Source: Sphaerimonospora thailandensis
Lineage (GTDB): Bacteria; Actinomycetota; Actinomycetes; Streptosporangiales; Streptosporangiaceae
Reading direction: 5' to 3'
Length of the DNA: 64,000 nucleotides
Assembly (NCBI RefSeq): GCF_016863115.1
Contig: NZ_BOOG01000027.1
Span: forward strand, 17,931 to 81,930
The notes beneath the pieces were generated by a model. The model did no database searches, was not told the origin of the DNA, and saw only the letters and a program-made list of their open reading frames with translations. Below, in pieces: positions 33,502-42,480 of this stretch. Each line of letters begins with the position of its first letter. Within the stretch, counting starts at the first letter, position 1. The translations under genes and the position numbers were made by a program.

Positions 33502-34644
33502 TCAGATCGGGAGAGGAAGCAGACGGCCCGCGATTACTATCGCGACGTCTTCGGACTCGCGGGCCAGTCGCTGGTTGAGGCGGCCCAGCTCGTCGCGGAA
33601 CAGCCCTCCGGCGGCGGTGGCCGGGACGACGCCGAGGCCGACCTCGTCGCTCACCGCGACCACCCGGGCCCGGGTGCGCCGCCAGGCCGCCACGAGTTCG
33701 TCGCACCGCCGAGTCACCTCAGCCCGTGCCAGGCCGGGGTCGTGGTCCGAGCCCGGCCACGCCCCGCATTCGTCGAACATCGCGGCCAGCCACGTGCCGA
33801 TGCCGTCGATCAGCAGTGTCCGGCCGGGGTCGTCCGTTGTGGCGAGGACGGAGGTGAGGTCGGTGGTCTCAAGGGTCCGCCAGTGCCGGGGACGGCGATC
33901 CCGGTGCAGCTTCACCCTGGCCAGCCACGAGGGGTCGTCGCCGGGGGAGGGGCCCGTGGCGACGTAGGTGACGTCGGGGTCGGCGGCCACCCGCAGTTCG
34001 GCCTCCTCGGACTTGCCCGATCGGGCGCCGCCGAGCAGCAGCGTCCGCCTCGCCATGCCCGACGCCGGTGCCCCGGTGAGGGTGCTCACGCGCCTGTCCT
34101 GGGTGTGCAACACGGTCCCGTCCGGTACGGCTCTCGCTCTCCAGTGGGCGAGCCTGCGGGCCAGTTCGGTCTCGGAGGGGACACGGTGGTCGAGGTGTAC
34201 GGCGATGATCTGCGTCTCGGGCGTGACCCGGCCGCGGCGGCGCAGATCGCCCAGGCGCTCCGGCTCGTCGAGTAGGTCGATGAGCAACAGGTCGAAGGGT
34301 TCCCGGGGACAGGGCTCATCGAGGCCGTCACCTCGCCGGGGGGCATCGGGGATGCCCGCATCGGACGGCGCGTAGAGCATCCGGCTCCGGTCGGGACCGG
34401 TGATCTCGTAGCCGTCGGGGCCGCGGGCGAGGAGATAGCCGTCCGGCACCACTCCGCCCTGTGCTGTGCCGGTACGGGACGGGAGTCGTACGAGCCCGTC
34501 GATCACGATCGATGCGGGTGCGCGGCGATCGGGGGCATCGGGGGCGAGGCGGCCGCAGGAGGCGCAGCCGCAGCCCGGCGCGGGCCAGCCCTCCGGGCCC
34601 CCGGTCCCCGCCAAGCGGACCTCCACCCGGCGCTCCTTTCGCAT
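33502..34644 (-). CDS. cobU: Adenosylcobinamide kinase/guanylyltransferase with N-terminal MBL-like extension
   Basis: The C-terminal ~180 residues are CobU/CobP, which phosphorylates and guanylylates adenosylcobinamide. They carry the P-loop GGARSGKSEEAE, VTYVATGP, the ETTDL region, SDEVGLGVVP and RLNQRLA. The N-terminal ~190 residues resemble a PhnP-type MBL-fold module (RLAGTGGPEGWPAPGCGCASCG) but lack the HxHxDH metal motif. Such fusions occur in actinobacteria. The gene is separated from cobS by a 2-kb insert on the other strand. Confidence 0.88.
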   Translation of the reverse strand: MRKERRVEVRLAGTGGPEGWPAPGCGCASCGRLAPDAPDRRAPASIVIDGLVRLPSRTGTAQGGVVPDGYLLARGPDGYEITGPDRSRMLYAPSDAGIPDAPRRGDGLDEPCPREPFDLLLIDLLDEPERLGDLRRRGRVTPETQIIAVHLDHRVPSETELARRLAHWRARAVPDGTVLHTQDRRVSTLTGAPASGMARRTLLLGGARSGKSEEAELRVAADPDVTYVATGPSPGDDPSWLARVKLHRDRRPRHWRTLETTDLTSVLATTDDPGRTLLIDGIGTWLAAMFDECGAWPGSDHDPGLARAEVTRRCDELVAAWRRTRARVVAVSDEVGLGVVPATAAGGLFRDELGRLNQRLARESEDVAIVIAGRLLPLPI

Positions 34645-34698
34645 AGGGTCGATGAGACGTGCGTGTTCGACTGGTTCGGCGGGAAGGGGCGGATGGGC

Positions 34699-34905
34699 AT
34701 GACATGGCGGTGGCGGTACGAGGACGCGAACGGCGCCGAGATGACGGACCGGGCGCTGCCGAGTGAGATCTTCACCAGCCAGTCGGACGCCGAGTCGTGG
34801 CTGGGAGAGTCGTGGCGTGACCTGCTCGAAAACGGGGTGGAGCAGGTCACGCTCCTGGAGGAGGACCGCGTCGAGTACGCGGGGATGTCGCTGCGCCCCG
34901 CCTGA
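34699..34905 (+). CDS. Conserved small protein of unknown function
   Basis: A ~68-residue acidic cytoplasmic protein (MTWRWRYEDANG, QSDAESWLGESWRDLL, VEQVTLLEEDR). It resembles small conserved actinobacterial proteins without known function. ATG 34699 is about 10 bases after GGAAGGGG; upstream ATG/GTG codons (34693, 34663) are alternatives. It is divergent from cobU. Confidence 0.7.
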   Translation: MTWRWRYEDANGAEMTDRALPSEIFTSQSDAESWLGESWRDLLENGVEQVTLLEEDRVEYAGMSLRPA

Positions 34906-34920
34906 CGTGGTCCGAATCGG

Positions 34921-35919
34921 CTACGGCCGCTTGGCGGGGCTGACGGTCTTGGCCGGGTCCCGCTCGACCACGTCGCCGAGCACTTCGTCGATCCGGCGCA
35001 TGGTCTCGTCGTCGAGCCGGACCCCCGAGGCCTTCACGTTGTCGCGCACCTGCTCCGGACGTGTGGCTCCGACGATGGCGGACGACACGTTGGGGTTGCG
35101 CAACACCCAGGCCACCGCGAGCTGGGCCATGGTGAGCCCGAGGTCGGCGGCGATCGGCTTGAGCTCCTGCACCCGGCGCAGCAACTCGTCGTCGAGCATC
35201 CGGCCGATGAAGCCGGAGCCGGTGGGGTCGGTGGCGCGCGAACCGGCGGGCGCCGGCCGGCCGGGCAGGTACTTGCCGGTGAGCACGCCCTGTGCGATGG
35301 GCGACCAGACGATCTGGCTCAAGCCCTCCTTCTCGCACAGCGGCACGACCTCGGCCTCGATGACCCGCCACAGCATCGAGTACTGCGGCTGGTTGGACAC
35401 GAGCCGGTCGAAGCCCATCTCGTCGGCGATCTTCAGTGCCCGGGCGATCTGGTCGGCCGTCCATTCGCTGACGCCCACGTACAGCACCTTGCCCTGCCGT
35501 ACGAGATCGTCGAAGGCGCGGAGCGTCTCCTCCAGCGGCGTCTCGACGTCGAAGCGGTGCGCCTGGTAGAGGTCGACGTAGTCCGTCCGCAGGCGGCGCA
35601 GCGAGCCGTTGACGGACTCCATGATGTGCTTGCGGGACAGTCCGCGGTCGTTCGGCCCGGTCCCGGTGGGCCAGTAGACCTTGGTGAAGATCTCCAGGGA
35701 CTCGCGGCGTACGCCCTCCAGCGCCCGCCCGAGCACCTCCTCGGCCCGTGTGCCGGCGTAGACGTCGGCGGTGTCGAACGTCGTCACGCCTTCGTCAAGG
35801 GCCGCGTGCACGCATGCGCGAGCCGCGTCCTCCTCGACCTGCGAACCGTGGGTGATCCAGTTTCCGTAGCTGATCTCGCTGACCATGAGGCCGCTGCGGC
35901 CGAGATGGCGGAATTCCAT
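34921..35919 (-). CDS. Aldo/keto reductase (YajO/Kv-beta-like)
   Basis: A 332-residue NADPH-dependent AKR. It shows the catalytic tetrad regions DTADVYAG (Asp/Tyr), FTKVYWP (Lys) and YQAHRFD (His), and a C-terminal cofactor segment (SSAIVGATRPEQVRDNV). Its closest-looking group is the potassium-channel beta-subunit-like AKRs common in actinomycetes. Substrate unknown. Confidence 0.92.
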   Translation of the reverse strand: MEFRHLGRSGLMVSEISYGNWITHGSQVEEDAARACVHAALDEGVTTFDTADVYAGTRAEEVLGRALEGVRRESLEIFTKVYWPTGTGPNDRGLSRKHIMESVNGSLRRLRTDYVDLYQAHRFDVETPLEETLRAFDDLVRQGKVLYVGVSEWTADQIARALKIADEMGFDRLVSNQPQYSMLWRVIEAEVVPLCEKEGLSQIVWSPIAQGVLTGKYLPGRPAPAGSRATDPTGSGFIGRMLDDELLRRVQELKPIAADLGLTMAQLAVAWVLRNPNVSSAIVGATRPEQVRDNVKASGVRLDDETMRRIDEVLGDVVERDPAKTVSPAKRP

Positions 35920-36017
35920 GCCCCCGACATTAGTGCGCCCTCAGCTGACGGTGTGACCGCGGTCATCGCGCATGGCGGCGAAACCCGGGGCCGGTGCGGG
36001 GTCCGACCGTACGGCGA

Positions 36018-36710
36018 TCAGCTCCTGGGCGGAGCGGTTCCCAGGTATGCCGAGGCGAGCGCGTCATCGGAGGCACGAAGCGGCTCGGGCGGGCCGCCGT
36101 AGGTGAGGGAGCCGTGCGCCAGTACGTACGCCGTGTCGGCGACCGTGAGGGCGGCGTGTGCGAACTGCTCCACGAGCAGCACCGCGCAGCCGCCGGCGGC
36201 GAGCCCGCGCAGCACCGGGAGCAGCCGCCGCACGATGGCCGGCGCCAGGCCGAGCGACATCTCGTCCAGCAGCAGTACGGACGGACCGCCCACGATCGCC
36301 CGGCCGAGGACGAGCATCTGCTGTTCTCCGCCCGACAGCAGTCCGGCGCGGACGTCGAGGCGCTTTTCCAGTTCGGGGAAGAGCTCCAGCGCCCGGTCGA
36401 GGGGTCCGACCAGTCGGATGTTCTCCCGCACGGTGAGGGTGGCGAAGACGGCACGGCCCTGTTCGACGTGGGCCAGGCCCTGCCGGGCCCGGCGAGGACG
36501 GGACCAGGACGTGATGTCCCGCCCGGCCAGCCGGATCCGGCCGCCGGCCGCCGGGAGGACGCCGGAGACGGCCTCCAGCAGGGTGGTCTTGCCCGCGCCG
36601 TTCGGGCCGAGCAGCACGGTGACCTGACCGGCCGCGGCGGTGAGCGAGACGCCGCGCACGACCGGCTGCCCGCCGCGCGCCACAGTGAGGTCGTCCAGGG
36701 CGAGCGTCAT
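36018..36710 (-). CDS. livF: Branched-chain-type ABC transporter ATP-binding protein (LivF-like)
   Basis: A ~230-residue ATPase with Walker A (LLGPNGAGKTTL), signature LLSGGEQQM, Walker B (VLLLDEMSLGLAP) and switch His region. It is the second ATPase of the operon. Its ATG overlaps the upstream gene by four bases. Together with the fused permease/ATPase, LivH-like permease and binding protein it would import a branched-chain amino acid, amide or similar solute. Confidence 0.93.
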   Translation of the reverse strand: MTLALDDLTVARGGQPVVRGVSLTAAAGQVTVLLGPNGAGKTTLLEAVSGVLPAAGGRIRLAGRDITSWSRPRRARQGLAHVEQGRAVFATLTVRENIRLVGPLDRALELFPELEKRLDVRAGLLSGGEQQMLVLGRAIVGGPSVLLLDEMSLGLAPAIVRRLLPVLRGLAAGGCAVLLVEQFAHAALTVADTAYVLAHGSLTYGGPPEPLRASDDALASAYLGTAPPRS

Positions 36711-38464
36711 GCGGCCATCTCCTCTCCAAGGTAGGCGCGAAGCACATGCGCCCGGGTGAAGACCTCGGCGGGAGGGCCCTCGGCGATGACCCGGCCGAAG
36801 TCGAGCACGGTCACCCTCGTGCACGCCCTGCGCACGAGGTCGAGGTCGTGCTCGATGAGCAGGACGGCCGAGCCGTAGCGGGCGGGTACGGATGCCAGCC
36901 ACTCGCCCAGCCGGGCCGATTCGGCGTGACCGAGTCCCGCGGCGGGCTCGTCCAGCACGGCGACCGCGGGGCGGGCCAGCAGGGCCCCGGCGACCTCGAG
37001 CAGTCGCCGGGTGCCGACGTCCAGCGCGGAGATCGGCCCTTCCGGTCCGACTTCGACCAGCCCGGCCAGCGCCTCGGCGATGTCCGCGTCGCTGACCGGG
37101 CGGCGGGCCGCGAACCTGAGGTATTCCCGCACGGTCAGCCCCGTGGGCACCCTGTCCTGCTGGAACGTGCGGCGCAGCCCGGCGCGTGCGCGGCGGTGCA
37201 CGGGCAGGCCGTCCACCCGGCCGCCGCTCACCGTGATCGTGCCGGCCGATCCCGGCAGGAAGCCGCTGACCGCGTCGACCAGCGAGGACTTCCCCGCCCC
37301 GTTGGGCCCGACCAGTCCGACGACGGTTCCGGCGGGAACGGTCAGGCCGACCGCGTCCACCGCGGTGACCCGCCCGTAGCGCACGGTCAGTCCGGTGACC
37401 TCCAGTGCGCCGCCGGTCGTCTCCGGGCCGGCCGGTGCCGCGGCGTCGGCCGGCGCCTCCGCCGGAGCCCCGGCGGCCACCGGCACAGGCGTCCCGGCCG
37501 TGGCGGGGTGAGCGCGGCGCCCACGTGCCACCCCGTGCAGCAATCCCCGGATCGCGTCGCTCATCCCCGCTCCCTGGGTCAGGGCCTGTACGGCGCCGAC
37601 CGCGAAGATCACGTTCGACCACTGCTGGGGGACACCGAAGCGGCGCAGCATCTCCGCGACCGCCACGCCCAGTGCGCCGCCGATCAGCGCGCCCTCGGGA
37701 TGGTGCGCCCCCACCATGATCGCGACGGCGTACATGACGAGTGACTGGCCGGGGTCGAAGTTCTTCGAGACGACCATGGCGAGCTGCCCGGCCAGCAACG
37801 CCCCCGACAGCCCGGCGACGAAGGCGCTGACCGCGAAGGCGCTGAGCTTGGCCCCCGGCACGCTGGTGCCGGCCGCGGCCGTGGCGCGCTCGGACTCGCG
37901 CAGCGCCCGCCAGGAGGCGCCGAGCCGGGTCCCCCTGACCAGCTTGAGCGCGATGCCGACGATCGCGAAGACGGCGCAGCAGAACAGGAAGTACTGCCGG
38001 TCGGAGGTGAGACCGGCCGGACGCGTGACCGTGATGCCGTGGTCGGTCCCGGGGAAGGAGGTCGCGGCGAGCACCACGTCCACGGTGGCGGCGAAGCCCA
38101 GCGTGACGATGGCCAGGTGCACCCCGCGCAGCCGCAGTGCGGGCAGGCCGATCAGCAGGCCGAGCGGCACCGCGGCGAGCCCGGCCAGCGGCGCCCAGAC
38201 GTACAGCCCGCCGGGCACACCCCAGACGTGAAGCTGGGCGGTCGTCCACGCGCCGATCGCGGCGAACGCCATCTGGCAGAGCGAGACCATGCCCGCGTGC
38301 CCGGCCACCACGCCGAGGCTCTGCAGCAGCACGCCGGAGATCACCGCGGACATGGCGAGGAAGACCCAGTACGCGGGCAGCCCGGCGGCCAGCCCATAGC
38401 AGAGCCCGGCCAGGAAGACGCCGACGACCCCGGTCCTGACGAGATCGGTTCTAGCGCGCCGCAT
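36707..38464 (-). CDS. Fused LivM-type permease and LivG-type ATPase
   Basis: A 585-residue protein. The first ~300 residues are a LivM-like permease with eight or more helices (LPALRLRGVHLAIVTLGFA). An Ala/Pro linker follows, and the last ~240 residues are a LivG-type ATPase with Walker A (VGPNGAGKSSL) and Walker B (VAVLDEPAAGLG). The signature region reads ALDVGTRRLLEVAGAL instead of the usual LSGGQ, as in some LivG proteins. Fusion of the two subunits is seen in some actinobacteria. It overlaps genes on both sides. Confidence 0.92.
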   Translation of the reverse strand: MRRARTDLVRTGVVGVFLAGLCYGLAAGLPAYWVFLAMSAVISGVLLQSLGVVAGHAGMVSLCQMAFAAIGAWTTAQLHVWGVPGGLYVWAPLAGLAAVPLGLLIGLPALRLRGVHLAIVTLGFAATVDVVLAATSFPGTDHGITVTRPAGLTSDRQYFLFCCAVFAIVGIALKLVRGTRLGASWRALRESERATAAAGTSVPGAKLSAFAVSAFVAGLSGALLAGQLAMVVSKNFDPGQSLVMYAVAIMVGAHHPEGALIGGALGVAVAEMLRRFGVPQQWSNVIFAVGAVQALTQGAGMSDAIRGLLHGVARGRRAHPATAGTPVPVAAGAPAEAPADAAAPAGPETTGGALEVTGLTVRYGRVTAVDAVGLTVPAGTVVGLVGPNGAGKSSLVDAVSGFLPGSAGTITVSGGRVDGLPVHRRARAGLRRTFQQDRVPTGLTVREYLRFAARRPVSDADIAEALAGLVEVGPEGPISALDVGTRRLLEVAGALLARPAVAVLDEPAAGLGHAESARLGEWLASVPARYGSAVLLIEHDLDLVRRACTRVTVLDFGRVIAEGPPAEVFTRAHVLRAYLGEEMAA

Positions 38465-39308
38465 CCCATACCTCCCCGCGCTGGTTCCAGACGAGGATGA
38501 ACAGGATGACGACGAAGGGCACCACGTCGCGGTACTGCTGGACGGTGGCCGAACCCGCCAGAGCGCCTTCGAGAAGGCCGAGGCCGAGCCCGCCGAGCAG
38601 CGCCCCGCTCAGCAGTCGCAGTCCGCCGACCAGCGCGGCGGCGCAGGCGGGCACGATGAGCATGCTGAGGGACAGGATGTCGCTCGACCGCACCGGCGCG
38701 ACGAGCAGCAGCACGATCGAGGCCAGCGCCCCGGACAGACCCCAGACGGTCACCGTGAGCGCGCGGGTGCCGATGCCGAGCAGTTCGGTGGTGATCGGCC
38801 GCTCGGCCATCGCCCGCAGCCGGAGCCCCAGCGAGGTACGGGTGAGCAGGACATGGATGCCGGTGCCGATCAGCACGGCGAGCGCGATCAGGATGACGGA
38901 GCCCATGGTGATGGTCACGCCGGCGACCGTGGCGACCCGCCCGTCCGCCGGGTTCGGCAGGACGCGGGGCTCGTCGCCGAAGCAGATGTAGGCCAGCGCG
39001 ATGAGCCCGATGAGCTGCGCGATGGACACGGCGGTGCGGATCTGCGGGCCGCCGGTCGCGAACCAGCGGGTCATGATGAGCCCGCAGCAGACCGAGGCCA
39101 GCGCGCCCGCGACGATCCCGGCGAGCGCAGCCACGCCGTACGGCCATCCGGCCTGGACGAGCAGGGCCATGACGTAGACCCCGACCACGCCCGTCGCCGC
39201 GATCGCCAGGTTGACGGTCGCGGTCAGCCGGTACATCACCGTGAGCAGCAGGCCGAGGGCGGCGAAGGTACCGCCCCCGGCCAGCCCGGAGACGACGCCC
39301 TGGAGCAT
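38451..39308 (-). CDS. livH: LivH-type permease
   Basis: A ~285-residue integral membrane permease with about eight helices (GLLLTVMYRLTATVNLAIA, LRLRAMAERPITTELLGIG). The ATG at 39308 overlaps the stop of the binding-protein gene (ATGA), and its own 3' end overlaps the fused permease/ATPase gene. It is the second membrane subunit of the importer. Confidence 0.92.
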   Translation of the reverse strand: MLQGVVSGLAGGGTFAALGLLLTVMYRLTATVNLAIAATGVVGVYVMALLVQAGWPYGVAALAGIVAGALASVCCGLIMTRWFATGGPQIRTAVSIAQLIGLIALAYICFGDEPRVLPNPADGRVATVAGVTITMGSVILIALAVLIGTGIHVLLTRTSLGLRLRAMAERPITTELLGIGTRALTVTVWGLSGALASIVLLLVAPVRSSDILSLSMLIVPACAAALVGGLRLLSGALLGGLGLGLLEGALAGSATVQQYRDVVPFVVILFILVWNQRGEVWDAAR

Positions 39309-40510
39309 CAGCCGAGCGTCCCCGGATAGCGGACCCAGTCGGGCGTGACGACCCGCCACTGCCCGCCCTCGAGCTGAACGATCTTCCCGGCCTTGTTCGA
39401 CATGTGCCCGGCCGCGTCGCCGAACTCGTACGGGGTGCCGGTCAGCGGCGACTCGATCGGCTTCAGCTCCTTGAACGCCTTGGCGACCGACTCGCGAGTG
39501 ATCGGGCCTTGAATGGACCTGAGGGTGTCCACCAGGTGGGTGGCCGCGAGGTAGCCGCCCTGGCCGAACGACGTGAGCGGCACGTTCTTCTCGGTCATCA
39601 GCGACCGCCAGTCGGCCAGCGCGGAGGAGTCGGCCTGGGTGAACGGCTCAAACTCGGCATTGGCATACATTCCGTCGCCGTCCGTGCCGAGCGCCTTGGC
39701 CACCGCGTCGGTGTAGGGCGCCGTGGTCATCAGCCAGTCGATGCCGGTGATGTTCTGCTGTTTGACGGCCTTCATCCACGCGATCGCCATCGGCTCGGTG
39801 CCGTTGTAGAGCACGGCCTGGCAGCCCTCCTTCTTGGCCCGCAGCACGAACGGCGTCGGGTCGGAGTCGGGCTTGACCGTGCGGTCGTCCACGACCGGGG
39901 TCTTCCCGGTGAGCTTGGTCCAGCTCGCGATGGCCTGGCCGTACGCGTCGTTGGTGTTGCCGAGGATGGCGAGGAACGAGCAGACCTTGTCCCGCTTGAG
40001 CACCTCCGAGGCGTAGTAGAGGTTGATCGCGGTGTTGAGGTACGGCCCGGCGTTGACCGGCGAGATCGCGGCGGAGCTGAAGCAGGTCGGGTCGACTCCG
40101 GTGCCCTGGACCGAGACGATGCCCGACTGCGTGTAGAACGGCGCGTTCACCGCGCAGTCGACCAGGCTGGCCGAGCCGGCGAGGGCCACGACACCCTGGT
40201 TGGTGACCAGGTCCCTGGCCGCCTGGGCGGCGGCCGCCGGGTCGCCCTTGTCGTCGGTGACGATGTACTCGATTTCGCGTCCGTTGATGCCTCCCTGGGC
40301 GTTGACCCGGTCGAACACCGCCTTGGCCGCCGACGAGGAGTCGGGGAAGGTGACCGGCCCGCTCAGGGCGTTCACACTGCCGATCTTGATGGTGCCCGAG
40401 TCTCCGGAGGAACCGGAGGCGGAGGCCGCCGGGGAGTCTTCGGACAGGCCGCAGCCCGATGTCAACGCGATGGCGGCGAGCAGTGCGACGGCTGCCTTGG
40501 ACGCGGTCAT
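39308..40510 (-). CDS. ABC transporter substrate-binding lipoprotein (LivK-like)
   Basis: A 400-residue lipoprotein with signal peptide and lipobox (IALTSGC), a short Ser-rich linker and a type I periplasmic-binding fold (IKIGSVNALSGPVTFPDSS, DDKGDPAAAAQAARDLV). It is the first gene of the importer operon. GGAGG lies seven bases before the ATG. The ligand is probably an amino acid-like or amide solute, but residues alone do not settle it. Confidence 0.92.
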   Translation of the reverse strand: MTASKAAVALLAAIALTSGCGLSEDSPAASASGSSGDSGTIKIGSVNALSGPVTFPDSSSAAKAVFDRVNAQGGINGREIEYIVTDDKGDPAAAAQAARDLVTNQGVVALAGSASLVDCAVNAPFYTQSGIVSVQGTGVDPTCFSSAAISPVNAGPYLNTAINLYYASEVLKRDKVCSFLAILGNTNDAYGQAIASWTKLTGKTPVVDDRTVKPDSDPTPFVLRAKKEGCQAVLYNGTEPMAIAWMKAVKQQNITGIDWLMTTAPYTDAVAKALGTDGDGMYANAEFEPFTQADSSALADWRSLMTEKNVPLTSFGQGGYLAATHLVDTLRSIQGPITRESVAKAFKELKPIESPLTGTPYEFGDAAGHMSNKAGKIVQLEGGQWRVVTPDWVRYPGTLG

Positions 40511-40678
40511 GTGTGGGCCTCCATGGGGGGACATAACGCCCGGAACACTTCGTATACGATTCCCGGGAGCGTATGGCCTCGAGTGGAAGCCCGGCAAGAT
40601 CCTGGAGTAGATCGAAAACGCATCGATCGCCGACCTCCCGCACGTCACGGGTAGATCGGCCTCAATCGTCTTCTGGGC

Positions 40679-41296
40679 TCAGTCCTTGGGCGGAATGGGC
40701 ACGCCGCCGGGGAGCAGCGTCGGCTTGGGGAAGCGCAGCCGGCGGATCTGGGTCGACCGCATCGCCGCGTAGAAGGCCACGCCCCGGAGGTTCTCGCCGG
40801 GGAACCTGGCGGCGGCCTCCTTCTTCACCCGGCGGCCGACGTAGAAGGCGCTGCCCAGTACGAGCACCATCACCACAGGCAGGGACAGCGTGTAGACGAG
40901 AAGGACGACGCTCTGGATCGCCGGCGTGGCGGGCACCATCGACAGCAGCATGATGATGAAGACGACGGGCAGGAAGTACTGTCCGGGCAGACGCCGGGAG
41001 TCGACCCAGTCGCGGGCGAACTTCCGCACCGGGCCGCGGTCGCGCGCCGGCAGAGCCCGCTCGTCGCCGCGCAGCAGCGCCTCGCGATGCTTGGCGCGCA
41101 GCGCCTTGTCGCGCTCGCGCTGCATCCGGTAGGCCTCCTTGCGGTTGGCCGGGGCGGTGACGGGCGAGCGGCGGCGGCTCTGCGCCTCGCTCCGCTTCGG
41201 CGTGGGACGGCCCTTGCCGGGAGTCTGCCCGGGCTTAGGATCCTCTACAGAAGCGGGAGAGTCGTCGGCGGAGGTCTGGGTACGACGTCGGAACAC
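40679..41296 (-). CDS. DUF3043 membrane protein
   Basis: A 205-residue actinobacterial protein with a charged basic N-terminal half (RKEAYRMQRERDKALRAKHR) and two membrane helices near residues 110-160 (YFLPVVFIIMLLSMVP, SLPVVMVLVLGSAFYV). Function unknown. It is divergent from pspA; 111 bases separate the starts. Confidence 0.87.
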   Translation of the reverse strand: MFRRRTQTSADDSPASVEDPKPGQTPGKGRPTPKRSEAQSRRRSPVTAPANRKEAYRMQRERDKALRAKHREALLRGDERALPARDRGPVRKFARDWVDSRRLPGQYFLPVVFIIMLLSMVPATPAIQSVVLLVYTLSLPVVMVLVLGSAFYVGRRVKKEAAARFPGENLRGVAFYAAMRSTQIRRLRFPKPTLLPGGVPIPPKD

Positions 41297-41340
41297 GGCG
41301 TCCAGCCTACCGGGAGTGCAACTTAGTGACGCCCTCGCGC

Positions 41341-41382
41341 GTTATGCGTAGGGTGAACCCAGGCGGTTTCGCCATGCATAAC
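41341..41382. promoter_or_regulatory. Inverted repeat in the pspA/DUF3043 intergenic region
   Basis: GTTATGC (41341-41347) and GCATAAC (41376-41382) form a perfect inverted pair separated by 28 bases, ending 25 bases before pspA. It could be an operator with separated half-sites. No known consensus is matched. Confidence 0.35.
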
Positions 41383-41407
41383 CTTGAGAAGGGGACGGCC
41401 GACGCGC

Positions 41408-42205
41408 ATGAGCGTGATGAAGAGACTTTCCATGATCTTTAAGTCCAAGGCCAACAAGGCCTTGGACAAGATGGAAGATCCACGAGAGACGCTGGACTAC
41501 TCGTACCAGCGGCAACTCGAGTTGCTGCAGAAGGTCCGCCGGGGTGTGGCCGACGTGGCGACCAGCCGCAAGCGGGTCGAGTTGCAGATCAACCAGCTTG
41601 AGGGGCAGGGCGCCAAGCTGGAGAACCAGAGCCGGCAGGCGCTCGCCGCCGGGCGGGAGGACCTTGCGCGCGAGGCGCTCACGCGACGCAACGGCCTGAA
41701 CGCGCAGATCGCCGACCTCCGCCTCCAGTACAACAACCTCCATGGCGAGGAGGAGAAGCTCACGCTCGCCAGCCAGCGGCTGCAGGCGAAGGTGGACTCC
41801 TTCCGCACCAAGAAGGAGACCATCAAGGCCACCTACACGGCGGCGGAGGCGCAGACGCGGATCAACGAGGCGTTCTCCGGCATCTCCGAGGAGATGGGCG
41901 ACGTCGGCCTGGCCATCCAGCGTGCCGAGGACAAGACCGCGCAGATGCAGGCGCGGGCCGGTGCGATCGACGAGCTGCTGGCGAGCGGCGCCCTGGACGA
42001 CTTCACCGGCCAGCGCGACGACATCCAGGCCGAGCTCGACCGCATGGGCGCCGGCAGCGACGTCGAGCTGGAGATCGCCAAGATGAAGGCCGAGCTCGGC
42101 CAGGGCCCCGCGCCGCAGGGCGCGATCGAGGCCGGACAGCCGGGCCAGGCGGGGCAGCCCGCGCAGCGGACCCAGCAGCTGCGCCAGCCGGGGGAGGGCC
42201 TGTGA
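41408..42205 (+). CDS. pspA: PspA/IM30 family phage-shock protein
   Basis: A ~265-residue coiled-coil protein that binds stressed membrane, related to ESCRT-III. The N-terminal membrane-binding helix (SVMKRLSMIFKSKANKALD), the PRETLDYSYQRQLELL segment and a long coiled coil are clear. The C-terminal tail is Gln/Gly-rich and disordered. First gene of a four-gene operon: pspAA overlaps it by four bases. Confidence 0.95.
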   Translation: MSVMKRLSMIFKSKANKALDKMEDPRETLDYSYQRQLELLQKVRRGVADVATSRKRVELQINQLEGQGAKLENQSRQALAAGREDLAREALTRRNGLNAQIADLRLQYNNLHGEEEKLTLASQRLQAKVDSFRTKKETIKATYTAAEAQTRINEAFSGISEEMGDVGLAIQRAEDKTAQMQARAGAIDELLASGALDDFTGQRDDIQAELDRMGAGSDVELEIAKMKAELGQGPAPQGAIEAGQPGQAGQPAQRTQQLRQPGEGL

Positions 42206-42480
42206 TCGTCAGAATCATGGGAGAGGGCCAGGTCGAGATCGCCGAGGCCGACATCGACGTGCTCAACGAGCTCGACGGCGAGCTCGAGGCCGCCATCGAG
42301 ACCGATGACGAGGACGTGTTCCGCGTCAAGCTGCACGCGCTGCTGGACAAGGTCCGGCAGGTGGGCAAGGCACTGCCGGCGGATTCGCTCGAGCCGTCCG
42401 AGCTGATCCTGCCGCCCGCCGACGCTTCGATCGAGGAGGTGCGGGAGATGCTCGGCGACACCGGGCTCATCCCTGGATGA
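42202..42480 (+). CDS. pspAA: PspA-associated protein PspAA
   Basis: A 92-residue soluble protein of the PspAA type (MIVRIMGEGQVEIAEADIDV, VRQVGKALPADSLEPSELIL). The family accompanies PspA and is thought to act with it in membrane-stress response. GTG start overlapping the pspA stop and 3' end overlapping htpX indicate tight coupling. Confidence 0.93.
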   Translation: MIVRIMGEGQVEIAEADIDVLNELDGELEAAIETDDEDVFRVKLHALLDKVRQVGKALPADSLEPSELILPPADASIEEVREMLGDTGLIPG

